A stretch of 64,000 nucleotides of DNA, taken from Pterobdella sp. o SKG-2022. Taxonomy: Eukaryota > Annelida > Clitellata > Hirudinida > Piscicolidae. Position numbers and translations under genes: made by a program. The notes beneath the pieces were generated by a model. That model was not told the origin of the DNA. It worked only from the letters and a program-made list of their open reading frames with translations, and made no database searches. Where the stretch lies: positions 2,622,396 to 2,686,395 of the forward strand of contig OZ038320.1 of assembly GCA_964035795.1 (NCBI GenBank), in the 5' to 3' direction. How positions within the stretch are numbered: position 1 is the first letter of the stretch; each line of letters opens with the position of its first letter. Below are positions 22,310 to 34,689 of the stretch, one piece after another.

Positions 22310-22811
22310 GAGCATTTGATGCTAAATGACCTGTTAAAGAGTTTATTTCTAAACCATTCAAAAGTGAGGTCATTCAAACCTAATGACTCGTTTAACCTTC
22401 TGATTGATCTATCAATTGAAAGGCTGACGAAAAATCAAGAAGGACAAGTAGGGATGTTTTTTAGTTGTCAGCTGCTTCCAAAATATCAGTAAAAACCTTT
22501 CGTAATGCTGTTTCTGTTGAATGATGGCAACAATAAGCTGATTGGAAAGATGGTATAAAATTATTGTTATTTGGTGAGCGACAATTCTTGGAAAGACAAT
22601 TCGTTCAAGAAGTTTTGAAAGCACGCTCAAGTTTGAAATTGGTTGGTATAATGAAAAGGTCTTTTGGTCCAGATCTGATCTCTTTAACAGCGAAAGTGAC
22701 GCAAGCATGTTCGAATTGACATGGGACCCTTCCAGTGGCAAAAGAGAGGTTGAAGATACCCAATATGAATGAAGCAGCTATAGTAGCTATTTTTTTCAAA
22801 AAAATATACAA
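22310..22811 (-). pseudogene. LINE reverse-transcriptase relic (L2/CR1-like)
   Basis: Minus-strand frames broken by shifts and stops read as part of a non-LTR reverse transcriptase. IFNLSFATGRVPCQFEHA comes first, then PISNLSVLSKLLERIV, then further down GLNDLTFEWFRNKLFNRSF. This order (xxGxxPxxFKxA, YRPISNLSFLSKLLER, LGLxGxxxxWFxSYL) is that of L2/CR1-type elements. The endonuclease and the catalytic YADD region are missing. Dead 5'- and 3'-truncated copy. Confidence 0.8.
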
Positions 22812-22914
22812 AGTAAATTTTTTGGTTTGAATAAATCATCTTTCTAGCTAAAAAAAAGTTTAATCATTTTTAATCACTTTTATTTCAGATAAGTTCGCTT
22901 TTAAAGGTTTTGCA

Positions 22915-23622
22915 ATGTCGATTTCTCGAACAAGTTTTATTTTTAAAAGCTTTTTTAAACAAAATAACTGTTTAACGCAGACGAAATTTTATGCAAAAAA
23001 AGGAACATCATTAGGTAACTTTATGAATTGTTTTCGAATTTCAATAACAAAAGCATGAACTGAGGTTTCATGAAATTATAATAACTTCATAGTAAATTTT
23101 CAAATATATACAATATCTTTTCAGGACAATATGATATTCTAAATTTTTATTTCCAGCAAAAGTGGGAGCAACAGCAATGAAAAAGAAAAAATTGCCAGTA
23201 GAAACAGACGCCACACTTTTGGGAACTCGCTTGTGTGGAGGAAATTTTTTAGAAAATGGTGGCGTTTATTTTTGAAAACATTTTTTTAAAAGTTATTTAT
23301 TCAGACACTCAAGCAATACTTGAGTGAGCAAATAGTTTTAAAAATATAAAATTTTCATCTATCGACTTTGCAACATATTAAAAAAAAAAAATTCATAAAC
23401 AACATATTTCAATATATTGCCACTACTATAGGCCAAGACCCTATATTGAAACCTGACTCCGAGTACCCAGAGTGGTTGTGGAGCTTGAAGACTACTCGAG
23501 GGGCAGTACCACTGGAAGATTTGGAAGTTGACACATGGGAGTACTGGAGGAGAGTGCATAAATTAAACAAAAAGAGAAGGTCACAACTCATGGCTCTCAA
23601 GTACAAGTTCAATCGGTTTTGA
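22915..23622 (+). CDS. MRPL54: Mitochondrial ribosomal protein mL54
   Basis: Exons 22915-23014, 23157-23258 and 23432-23622, phases 1 and 1, 130 residues (human about 138). The diagnostic C-terminus reads GQDPILKPDSEYPEWLW, then LEDLEVDTWEYWRRVHKLNK, matching the mL54 signature (GxDxxLKPDxEYPEWL, then EYWRRxRKxN). The N-terminus MSISRTSFIFKSFFKQ is basic and Ser/Phe-rich, as expected for a mitochondrial targeting peptide, followed by a Lys-rich segment (MKKKKLP). Family role: component of the large mitoribosomal subunit. A good acceptor (TTTTATTTCAG at 22888) lies 26 bases before the ATG with no visible upstream exon, so a 5'UTR intron or trans-splice site is likely. Confidence 0.93.
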
Positions 23623-24939
23623 GAATCTCTGTTTTTAATTTTTTGTACAAAATATATATTTGGTTCAAAACATACATAAGATTTGTTTAAAAAATTCATT
23701 CTTTTTAATATTTTTATCGATTATTTAGAATAATTGTCCCATTATTTATTTGAATATAATATTTGTATTATTTCACTTTCTATGTTGGTAATAATAATGT
23801 AAACAACTTATAATGAGTGCTTAGGGAGGGGGAGAGGAGATTGTCATTACTTTCAAGCTTTTTTATTATTCTTATTATTTTGTATTTTTAATCAATATTT
23901 TGCTTGAAAAATATTTGTTTTTTTGTGATAAGATTGAACTTAGTAAGAATAAGTTTCTTCTGGAAATAAATTTTTTCTTCAAAACTCTTCATTTTACTCT
24001 ATAAAATTGAACTTTTCCAAGTATTTACCCAAAGTTCTTAGTTTACAATTTTAACAAATGAACTTCAATGAAAATTTTTCGAATAAAAATACACTACCCT
24101 GGTCTGCTCATAATACATTTTTATGGAGTCTGTTTCGTTCTGCGTTGCGTTTATAGTGGTGGGGATAACAATTAGGTTTAATTTACAAAAAGTTCTTGAT
24201 TTCAAATGAAGCAAAAAAACTTTTTAGTAAAAATTATATTACCATTTACTAATCAAAAAAATTATTAAAGAATATTGAAAAAAACTGACAAAACAATAAC
24301 GAATATTATTATAGTGGCATGAAATTGATCGTCTTCAAGACCACTTTGGAATATATCTTTATATATAGAGTCAGTTCTAAAATGATAAATCTTCATTCTT
24401 TCCAGCCCTTCACGCTTTACCCCTCAATCCACACACACCCATAACGGATAATCAACAATCAATTAAAATCAGCATTGAATTTTATTTTTTGGGCAAAACT
24501 TTGAATCAATTGGTTCAATTTTGTGCAATAAACACAAAATAATTAGGGGAAAAGCTACAGTAAGGTTGGAATGTTATGAGAAATAGCGATTAAGCAATAA
24601 TATGTAGAAGTTTTGCCTACAATAGAAAATTTTTTATCTTCACCAATAGGATTGAAGAATATTTGAACCAGATATTTTTAGTTTGCTTTTTCCCTCGCTA
24701 AGGAAGCATTGTTTTGGCTCGGTTTTGTTTTGCTATTTTTTATTAATTTAATCGAAATGATCGATACTTTTGAAATGCTTTTTTAGCGAAAGAAATAGTA
24801 AATTTAAAAAATGTTGACCAAATCTGCCTCAATTTTATTGGTCATTGAAACAAATTTTATGCTTTCTTTAATAAGCGTAAAGTGCTCGTGGCAATAATAA
24901 GTGTACTAGACAAGAAAAAGGTTTTAGTTAGAGGAATAG
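23623..24939. other. Intergenic 3' of MRPL54
   Basis: A+T-rich sequence with no gene or transposon recognised. Confidence 0.4.
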
Positions 24940-25066
24940 CTGGGAAATATGTGTCAAAGGATTTCAAGAAGTAGACAAAAAATATCGTCTGATAGTGCTC
25001 AGTTTATTTATAATCAGTTTAACTGAAAACGCTGCAAATTATTTGAACACAACTTACAAGGCAGTA

Positions 25067-25190
25067 CCCAGAGACATATATATGTGTATATACATAATTA
25101 AATAAATGCTCAGTTACATAAATATAATGAAATATCAAATAAAAATAAAAGTAGCAATACTAAAAAATAAAGTATAATATAAAAATAATA
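25067..25190. repeat. About 120-bp interspersed repeat, copy 2
   Basis: Second copy of the segment at 22157-22290, with an added stretch near 25149-25160. It follows the minus-sense 3' end of the LINE relic at 25358-26900 and may be its 3' untranslated region or a separate element. Confidence 0.8.
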
Positions 25191-25357
25191 CAAAGAAATA
25201 ATTCAAAAAAACGTAAATAAAGGATAGAAATGGAGAAAAACTTAAGTGGAAGATCACTGGATATAAAAAAAAAATTGTATAAGCGGACGTTAACTTAAAA
25301 GAACAAAAATTTCGCAAATAAAAAACAACAAAGTAAATTTTCTTATCGAAGGCTTTT

Positions 25358-26900
25358 TCATTAATGCATGTCCAACAAAGGATCTCCAGCTGTTTCTGTT
25401 CTGGGTGAGTGTTTCCAACTGACTCCATGTAAGAGTTGTCTTTTTGAGCTCAGCATCCAGGTCACGTCGCCATGTCTTTTCTGGTTTGCTTTGCTTCTTG
25501 CTTTTTTGAGATTTTTATCCGAAAGTTAGTATGGCTATGCTGTTGGGCGGTTTGCGTAGAGTAAGTTCTACCCATCTCTAGCGGCGTTGTCGGGCCTCTA
25601 CAGCAGCCGGCTTTTGTTTTGTGCGTAGCCATAACTTTTCATTTTTGATGATTTCTGGCCAGCAAGCCTGAGAAACATTTTTTAAACAAGTATTAATAAA
25701 TGTCTGAATTTTCTTTGTGGTCGTCACTATGGTCTTCCAAGACTCGGCTTTATACAGAACTGCTTTTGCATTGGAGTTTAATAGCCTAATCTTAGAGTTA
25801 CTTGGAAGCTCTCCAGATGCCCATGCGTTCTTAAGCTGCATATTTTTATTTTTTTTAATAAAAATTTTTTGCTCTGGCCTTTCCGATTCTTATCCCGTCT
25901 GCATCCGTTCTTTTCTTTATATCAACGGTACTACCAATATAAGTGAAGCTTTCCACTTTCTAATGGCTGATTTTTAGCATGACGGGAATTGAATTAGAAG
26001 TATCCATTCTGAGGAGTTTGTTTTTCTTTAAAGTTCAAATTTTGTTCGTTCGAAGTTTCTGCTATTGTGTTTGTTTTCTTTTACAACTGTTTCAGGGTGT
26101 GCGCAAAGAGGGCCAGATGGGCAGCAAAAGCTAGATCGTCTGTTTGAGTTGGAAAAGACTTTTTAGATAACTGTTGTGTTTCTTGTAACTTATAATATGA
26201 TATTATTAGTGCAATAGTTAATTTCTGTAACAATAAAATTTTTTTTTGAGCGGTGGATGTTGTCATGATTCAGTCAATATCCAACAAGGGCAGGAATGGA
26301 GACAGCAAGTAACCTTTTCTACTCCAGTACAAACATAGAATTGCTTGCTCAACTGGTTTCTGTGAATCACTTTGAAAATCAGACATTCATAAAAGCATTT
26401 TGATTATTTTGGTAAGTTTTTCTGGCTCTCTGTAGTGTCGCAGAAGCTTCCACAAGGATTCACGATCCATGTTGTCAAACGGTTTCTCATAGTCCAAAAA
26501 GTTCACGTAAAGCGAAGTGTTTCATTTGATTCATAATATTACTATCGGGTCCGCACAAGAAAGATTTTGTCTAAAGTCCGCCTAGTGATCTTGGAGCTGG
26601 AGATCAACCGCAACTTTTATCCTACTTGAGTTAAAGACTTTGCCTACACATTGACAGAAGCATAATATCCCGGTATTTTTAGCAGTGACTGAGGTCTCTT
26701 TTTGGTAGTTTGATCAAATGGCCTTCTATCCGCTGCATTGAAACATGTTCACTATTCAAAATTTTTTCAAAGCAGGTATGGTGTAGCTTGACCACGATAT
26801 CGGGTGGGCTTTTAATGCCTCCGTAGGTATTTTATCTAGTCCAGCTTCTTTGCTTGATTTGAGCTGTTGGTAGTGAAAATTCATTGTCTAACAGTGCGCT
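25358..26900 (-). pseudogene. RTE-like LINE reverse-transcriptase relic
   Basis: Minus-strand broken frames give reverse-transcriptase pieces in the right order. Near 26830-26870 is a KEAGLDKIPTEAL-like motif (usual AGxDxIPxExL). Near 26430-26510 is VNFLDYEKPFDNMDRESLWK (palm motif A). A relic of DDLAF (motif C) lies near 26135. At 25578-25841 is NSNAKAVLYKAESWKT followed by a TTTKKIQTFINTCL motif. Downstream is TWRRDLDAELKKTTLTWSQL at about 25420-25480. These are the conserved parts of RTE-type elements. Many shifts and stops make it inactive. It interrupts duplicated segment B, so it inserted after or around the duplication. Confidence 0.85.
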
Positions 26901-26929
26901 ATTTTTTTCAATCAAATTGAACGAAATTT

Positions 26930-27471
26930 TGCGTCATTATGATGTTTTGTAAGCAATATTTTTATTTTTTTCCAACGGTGATTTGTTGTTTTGAATACAA
27001 AGTTTTTTGAAGGAAATTCAAATGTAAAAACATTTAGTTATGTGTTTTTGAACAGATCATTTAGCTTTTGTTGAGGATATGAGATAATGTACTTTTTATA
27101 GTCTTAGTTTGACCAAAAGTAGGGTGATAGAATGATAGAATATTAGACTAATAATTTAGTTAACGAGTTCGATACAGTGTTCAGCCGACATTTAGCCTTT
27201 TTTGACAGTGTGTTATGAATTTTGTTTGTAGAAAACTACGTGAAGCACTGCTAAAATTTTCTACTAAATTGAAAACAGCCAAAATTTTAGTTTTTTTCTA
27301 TATGAAAGTAGCATTTAAAAAAATTCAAGTAATCTTTCAATTAGTCTACCATTCGTTATACAAATTAAGTTATTTTTGAAGTGAACTATGGACTTTATAT
27401 AAATAAAATTAGGGATCTTCCTTGAACCAATACAAGTTATTATTCTTAAGCAAACGGTTGCACGCACCACA
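26930..27471. repeat. Duplicated non-coding segment, copy B
   Basis: Counterpart of copy A (20640-21286). A decayed SINE head lies at about 27130-27185 (ATTAGACTAATAATTTAG, then ACGAGTTCGATACAGTG). It keeps the ATTAGACTAATAA anticodon arm of the SINE in PAR-3 intron 5. Confidence 0.75.
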
Positions 27472-27830
27472 GGGCCACCTACACACCAAGAAGGAGGGCG
27501 AGAAGTGCAGAAGAGTTCAGAAGGAGGAGAAGCTACACCATGCCTACTGTTGATGAACAAATCGCGGAAATTGCCAGAAGAGCTGATATAAGGAAAAGAA
27601 GAGGACGCAGAGAACCTTTAAATTGGCAACTCTACAGGGCTACCTCAAACGAGCAGCCTCGTATCTCGCTGGAGGGTTGGAGTCCTAGAAGAAGGAGAAT
27701 GAGTTCTTATGAGGATAAAGATTACATGGATGAACTTATGGAGTACAAGGACAGAAAGAAACATGAAGCGCTTATGATGTATTATATGGGAAATGCCAAA
27801 TTTGTTTTTCCAAAGTATAAAAAGAAATGA
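27472..27830 (+). CDS. Arg-rich protein of unknown family, paralogue B (terminal exon)
   Basis: From ATG 27540 the frame reads MPTVDEQIAEIARRADIRKR, REPLNWQLYRATSNE, ISLEGW, then RRRRMSSY and a stop after PKYKKK. The N-terminal 50 residues are very close to paralogue A, the D/Y-rich part is moderately similar and the C-terminal 30 residues are mostly diverged. The frame extends upstream to the conserved CAG at about 27471 (YTPRRRARSAEEFRRRRSYT), so an upstream exon or trans-splice site is likely. Same strand, 6.2 kb from copy A. Function unknown; the strong conservation suggests both are expressed or recently duplicated. AATAAA near 27940. Confidence 0.6.
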
Positions 27831-28982
27831 TAAAGCCAGTTTTAATTCGATTTTATGAAAATTATTTGATAACTATTTTAAATATTCATTAACTTTCATT
27901 TTTTGAAGAAACTTTGTACGAAGTTTCAGCATTATTCAACCAATAAATTGAAAATAAAATAATGACATGAAAAACCTTTTCAATGAGGCACTGTTCTTGA
28001 AAGTTTTTATGAAAATTAGGCTTAATACTTGCAAGTTTCGACAAAAAACAAATCAACGATTTGAAAGTAAAATTTATATATTTAATTTGTATTTAATAGG
28101 CAAAATTTTCACTTAAGGTGAAAATTATATTATGATTAATCAATTTTTTTGAGATATATTCTGACAAATCGTGGAAAAAATATGATTACACGAAGCATAT
28201 GATAATAATAACAATCATAAAAACAATAATAATCAAAATAAAAAATTAAAAAAATATTAAAAAATAAATAAAATAATCATAAAAATAAAAAAACTCATAA
28301 TAATTATGAAAATAATGGAATCAATAATGATTTTATTCAAAAAACAGTAATACTTTATAAAAATAAATTTTAACGCATGTGAAAATTCATTTCATACATC
28401 AACAATTATCATACATAAACAAACATAATGAAACCAAAATCACGCACACAAATACACACAATGGGACCATCTATGTATATAAGTGTAAAACTTATTTGGA
28501 AATTTAATATTAAAAATAACCTCTATGATAAATCTTCAATAGAATTCATTTAATAAATACCTTGATATTTCAACTATGGAGGGTCTCTGGAACTATTTAG
28601 AATATCATATGCTATTGTATAAGTACTACAGTGATAAGTTTAGATAGCCATATATATCATTCATATTAATAATCATTATGCCAATATATAAAACATGGTC
28701 TGAATAGATGGCCCATTATGTAATTAGCAGGTTTTTAATAACACCACAAACCTAAAAAGATCTCTAACAAGAAAATGGTGGTTTTTTATTGTTGTTTTTG
28801 ACGATGTTTTGTTGTTTTTAAATTCATAACCCATTTGTTGATTGGAGAGTTTTGTTATATCTAGTTGGTTTGAAGTTTTGAACAAAGTTTGAAATTTAAA
28901 ATAAGAAAAAAATAACAAAAACAGTGATAAAGCAGCGATATTAATAATTATAGGAACAACAGATAAAAATAAAATTCATAGA
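27831..28982. other. Intergenic before the KLF gene
   Basis: A+T-rich with runs of AATAATAAAAA near 28200-28380. No gene was seen. An acceptor-like TTATAG at about 28953 precedes the KLF start codon. Confidence 0.4.
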
Positions 28983-31923
28983 ATGCCCGCGTTGGATACA
29001 TGTCTAGGAATTCACGAGGATTTGATACCGGGCTTTCCGGGCTTAGAATCATTTGCTTGTTTAGGGGAAGAACCATATGCGCCACAGTGTTTTGAAAGAA
29101 ACAACTTCAAAAGAAGGAAACTGATTCATCCTTATAGTGATGATTATGGTGCTGATGGTGATATAAGTCAAGACTGTTTTTCCAATGGTGATGATGGAAC
29201 TAATGATATTATCAAAATTGATGTGAGTTTTAATGAAAATATAAAAATAAGGGATGATGTAGTGGAAGGTGGTGATGTTGTCAAGAACTCTGTTGATAGT
29301 GGTGTGAAATCAAAAAGAGAATTCAACACTTCTGAAAGCTTAGATGATTTTTGTGATGATGGAAATTTTTTTAGTACTACTCAAACGTTAAGCAAAGGGG
29401 ATAACCTTAACAGTGAAGAATTATTGAATGAAGCAACAAATGGAGTTGAAAAAATTAGTTGTTTGAGTGGTAATGTTTTGGAGGATTTTGATACGAGCGA
29501 TAATTCAGAGTGGATGAAGTGGGTTTTAGATTTCCAAGATGGCGGTGAGCAAGAAACGTTTTTCAACGATGAAGGCTTGAAAACTGATGAAAATGTTCAG
29601 ACAACTATAGAAAACACTGATCACACCTATGATCTCAGACCTCACAAACAACACTTTAAAACCACCCAATTAACCAAACCAGACCACGAAATTGATCAGC
29701 TTCATAGACAACACAGTACAGACTTCCAACTCACAGAAGACTTTTTAGATGAGTTGATTATTCTCGCAGACCTTCAAACCAACAACCACCCCAACAGTCC
29801 CACAACGACAATCAGTGTGGAGAGTTTAACTGATAGAACCAGTGGTTATGAGAGCTGTAATGAATCCTCTAGCCATGATGGCACCTTTATGGTGAAGGGC
29901 AGCCCAGAAGCATTTACCAACTCTCTCGACCCTACTCTCGCTTCCCCTCTTTCCAACATACCTGATCTTTTTGATCAAGACTTCAACTTTTTTTTCTCTG
30001 AAGAAAAAGACGAATTAACAAATGATAAAGCGATTTTTTCTAGTAATTTAGATTTAAATTTCAATTTTGATAATGATCTATCTATTCTTGATTCTCATAA
30101 ACCTGCTGATACTTCATCTCATGACGAAAACTTGATTAGAGCTAATGAAGACTTTTTAAAATCCCCACACGAACAAGACACAAAAAATACAGAAACAAAG
30201 TCAGATTCTCATGAAGACTCAATTTTAAAAAACTATCAAAAACTTTCCTTAGAAAGTAATGACAAGTTAAAACCGGTTGACAAAAAACAGATCATATTTG
30301 AAAAAAGCTATATACAAACATTACATCATCATGGAACTACGAATCAGCTTGGAAATATTTTCAACTCTCACCCACCTTTCAAGCAAAGGAACTTAGTAAA
30401 CCCCCATTTAACCCCCATAAACCTTCCACAACAAATGAAATTCAATAAAAAGTCTCAAATCCAATCATTAGACCCCCTGTCGGAAACCATGCTGCTCTCA
30501 GACCTCGAATGTGTTTTGTATCCTAACAAAACTCAAAAAAAAATCTTTTTCCCAAAAAACACTAACTCTTCTTTTTTAGAATGTTCTTCAGTACGTGAGA
30601 GATTGATAGCACCGTCGTTGGTGAAACTACCCTTGCATCCATCAAATGGAGAAATGAAGAAAAGGGATGTCATGAGAAGAGGAAAACAAAACAGAGATAT
30701 CCTACAAGACATTCATTTCATGGAAGAATACAACCCAGACATCAAACAGCACAAACAACTTCAAAAAAACATCGCTTACCCATCCAACCATCAATCCATC
30801 CTACGATTTCCTTCTATCACACAAACCAACGAATATGAAGAGAAAGTTTTCTACTGCACATATCCAAACTGCTTCAAAACATACAGCAAAAGTTCTCATT
30901 TGAAATCGCATTTAAGGAGACATACGGGTGAAAAACCCTTTGCCTGCAACTGGATAGGATGTGGCTGGAGGTTCTCCAGGTCAGACGAGCTTGCTAGGCA
31001 TAAAAGGTCCCATTCCGGGGATAAGCCCTACCCGTGCAAGGTGTGTGTGCGTTTGTGTGTATGGGTGCGTGTTTTTGACTGTCACTGCGCGTGTGAAAAC
31101 GACTAAATTGTATGTATCTAACTCGACCATAAGTAAATAAGGCTTGATGAGTTTCTGAATTTTAATTAGTTTAAGGAAAAGTTTGTGGTTAAATTAGCCT
31201 GCAATCTAAAAATAAATGATAAAAATTTATTAATAATTTTTTCGAGAATAATAAAATTAAAACATGATAAACTTAACACACATCGAATTTGATATGTTTG
31301 GTGATCAATGATAGCAACATTAAAAGCATAAACGTTGCCCCATGGCTAAGAAGTAGTGTTGTGGTGAGTGAAATTGTTTGAGTTTCACCATCATACGGTT
31401 TAAGGAAAGCTTTGTTTGTTTTATAAATGGCATAAACGGCAGTTTTTTTTAATAAATATGAATTCTATCAAATATAAATTAAATATTTTTGTAATATGAA
31501 CTGTTAACTCCAAGGTTTCAAAATTTAAAAGATATTCAAATTAATGCACAAACATAAACACACGTGGTCACACCTTATTTGCAAACCCAATTGGTGAATA
31601 ACTTTCCAGCCAGATATGGGTCTAAGCGTACATTCATACTTAAGAATTATTCAAAAATAAAAATAAAGAAATAAACAATAACAAAAATAACAAATTAAAA
31701 AAAGTGTGAATAAAAAAAAAATAATGAAAATCGAAAAAAATGCTGATAAAAATAGAAATGATGATGTTGAGAATAACAATAATAGTATTACTAATAAAAT
31801 GATAAAACTGGGGAAATTATCAATATTTAAAAAAAATTTTCAAAGGTGTGTGAGAAGAGGTTTGCCAGATCTGACCATCTTGCCAAGCATATGAGGGTGC
31901 ATAAGAAGAGAAATGAAAAATAA
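28983..31923 (+). CDS. KLF15: Kruppel-like zinc-finger transcription factor, KLF15 type
   Basis: Two exons, 28983-31040 and 31846-31923, joined in phase 0, 711 residues. Three C-terminal C2H2 fingers sit in the KLF/Sp layout: finger 1 at 625-647 (C-x4-C-x12-H-x3-[13 protein letters not shown]), finger 2 at 655-677 ([19 protein letters not shown]) and finger 3 at 685-705 ([15 protein letters not shown]). The second linker is HSGDKPY rather than HTGEKP, and finger 3 is C-K-V-C-E-K-R-F; both are as in vertebrate KLF15. The N-terminal 620 residues are acidic and Ser/Asn/Asp-rich, suggesting an activation region, and are far longer than in mammals (about 320). The intron falls between Lys and Val of the finger 3 cysteine knuckle. 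Expected to bind GC/CACCC boxes in the nucleus. KLF membership is certain, KLF15 likely. Confidence 0.9.
31041..31845 (+). other. Intron of the KLF15-like gene
   Basis: It opens with GTGTGTGTGCGTTTGTGTGT, a GT-rich donor flank, and ends TTTTCAAAG. No embedded gene was seen. Confidence 0.7.
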
Positions 31924-32862
31924 AAATATTAATAGTAATAATAAAAAAAAATAATAATAAGAGTAGAATAAAATAATTATTGGAAAAGTGAAATTATTTA
32001 TAATGAAGGTAACACCAATGATATTAATAATGGAAATAATTTAGAGGTTATATTAAAAGAGCGGCAATAATAATGAAAAAATTGAAAATGAATTTGAAAA
32101 ATTAAAGATGATAATGATATAGAAAGGTAAAAAGATAAGTTGTTTTAATAAAAAAGATACTAAAGATAATGAAGATAAAAATATAAAAAAATAGAAAACA
32201 AAAAAATAGAAATTAATTGATGGAAATATCAAATATTGATAAAAAAGAATTGGAAACAAAAATAATGATAATCAAAAAATAACAATAATGAATAAAAAAA
32301 GCGTCATCTTCATTGAGGAAAAGAAAAATAAAAACAATGCAAAATAACAAAATAATAATTAAAAATAGAAATAAAAAAAAGTAAAAATAATAAACACCAA
32401 TGAAGGGCAAGGAGATGCAGATCGCCATTTAGGGACTTTGACCGTGTCTTGAAGTCTAATAAGTGATTTATTATTGTTTTTTTTTTTTTTTCTTTATAAT
32501 TATCAAAATTATTTTTTTTATTGTTACTGTTATAGCCACAATTATTGTAGTTATTGTTAATATTCTTCGTAACCATGTTGCTACTGTTATGTTTATTCAA
32601 TTTTCAATAAGCAAAATTTTAAATAAATATCAAAGTAACCAATTTTCACAGCAAAAATAATCTTTTAAAGCTTCTTCTCTCAAAACCCTCATAATTAAAA
32701 TGGAACTTATAAATATTAATTCAAAAAAATTGTTTCATAGTATCATAGTATCATATTATTCGACTATATGTATGTAACACGTCCGTTAGTCGCCCAAAAT
32801 TGGGGTTGATGAAGCAATTTAACTTTGGTTTGATATCTCATATCAATCTTCCTAGTATATTG

Positions 32863-33006
<144 letters not shown>

Positions 33007-33535
33007 TTCAGTATTTTTGATTATTATTATTATTATTATCATGCTGATTATGATTATGATTAGTATGATTATTATTATTTTTATTATTGAATATTATGCT
33101 CAAATCTTTCTAGATTTTTAGTATTTCGATTTTTAATTGAATAAGTTTAATTGCTTGTTACTTTTTTGCATTAATTACTGATCTGTGTTATATATAAATT
33201 ATTAAGAAATACAAAAATCAAATAAAAAAATGAATAAGTTTTGATGTTTTTGTTTAATATTTAATTTTATTATCTTGATTTCCAATGTGTATTTATTAAT
33301 TTAATATTTCAAAAGTTCTTGTATTTAATTTATATTTCTGTTATAACTTTGTCTTTTCTTTTATAATAATATTTAATTTTTTTATTTAATGTTTGTTTAA
33401 AATTGTATTTTTTGTATTTGTAAATAGATATAATTTTACTTTCATATTTGCCAACTTCATTTTTGAGAAAAACATTTTAAATGAATAAAAAAAAGTTCTT
33501 GTCTATAAAAATACTAAACTAATAAAAAAAAATAA

Positions 33536-33604
33536 GAAATAAAAAATAAAAAATAAAAAATAAAAAATAAAAAATAAAAAATAAAAAATAAAAAATAAAA
33601 AATA
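33536..33604. repeat. Period-7 repeat (TAAAAAA)n
   Basis: About nine tandem copies of a 7-bp unit. Confidence 0.9.
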
Positions 33605-34464
33605 TGAGAAAACCTGATTAATACGAAATTTGGACTCAAAAATGATATTTATGGGAAAGCACAAATATTTATGACGAGGATAAATAAGAATTTCAGATTC
33701 ACTGAATCTCTGCTATCTGTCCGCTTGTAATAATAATGATAACAATAGAAATAATAAAAACACAATAATGGCAATATTAATGAAAATTTCAATAATAGGG
33801 AAAAAATCATAAGTTTGAATAATAATACCTTTTTTTATTATTAATAAAAAAACGAAATAATAACAAAAAACATTAATAAGTTTGAAAATAATAGTTGTTA
33901 TAATAAACTGAATAAAAATATTTATAAATCAATCATTATGAATTTTTTTAACAAGAAAACTTGCCTTTATTCAACAATGTTTTGAAAAAAACTATCAATA
34001 AAAGTATTGTTTTAACAAAATAAGAAGTGCAGATTTCAATTCTTGTAGAAACTGTGTAAATCTTCAGGCAATATTCGCTAAAACTGATTCTCACCTTCAT
34101 GGTTGCGTCTTCATGTGCTTTGCCAGTTTTACAAGACATGCTAAGGTTCAGGTAGTTACCTCTGACAATCGCAATCGACAAGCGTTGAAAAAGCCAACTT
34201 GTCTCCAGATTGACAGAGGTAATAGCAATAATAAAATTAATTGAAAAAATAAAAATAATAAAAATAGCAATAATAAAAATTATTATTCTTGTTATTATTC
34301 ATCACTCTCTTCTTAACGGTCCGTTAGGTTTGTTTACAGCTGACGTCACCACATCATAATTTCAAAACTTTTATTTATGCGGGCATTATAAAAATTTTTA
34401 TAGTCAAACTGAACAAAATTGTTGGTAGATTTGTTTATGTACGGAGTTTTTCCATTTTAAATCA

Positions 34465-34552
34465 TTAAAAAAAATAAAATAAAAAAAATAAAATAAAAAA
34501 AATAAAATAAAAAAAATAAAATAAAAAAAATAAAATAAAAAAAATAAAAAAA
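34465..34552. repeat. Period-14 repeat of A runs and T
   Basis: Alternating runs of eight and four A separated by single T give a 14-bp unit repeated about six times. Confidence 0.88.
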
Positions 34553-34689
34553 GGAAAAAATCATTCAAACCTCGGTTTTCATTATGTCTTTGAAACATAT
34601 GCGAACTTCAAATTAATATAATTATGAACTTCATGTGAAAATAATATATTTTAAAAATTACATATTCTAGTTAGATAGAAATAGCATAC

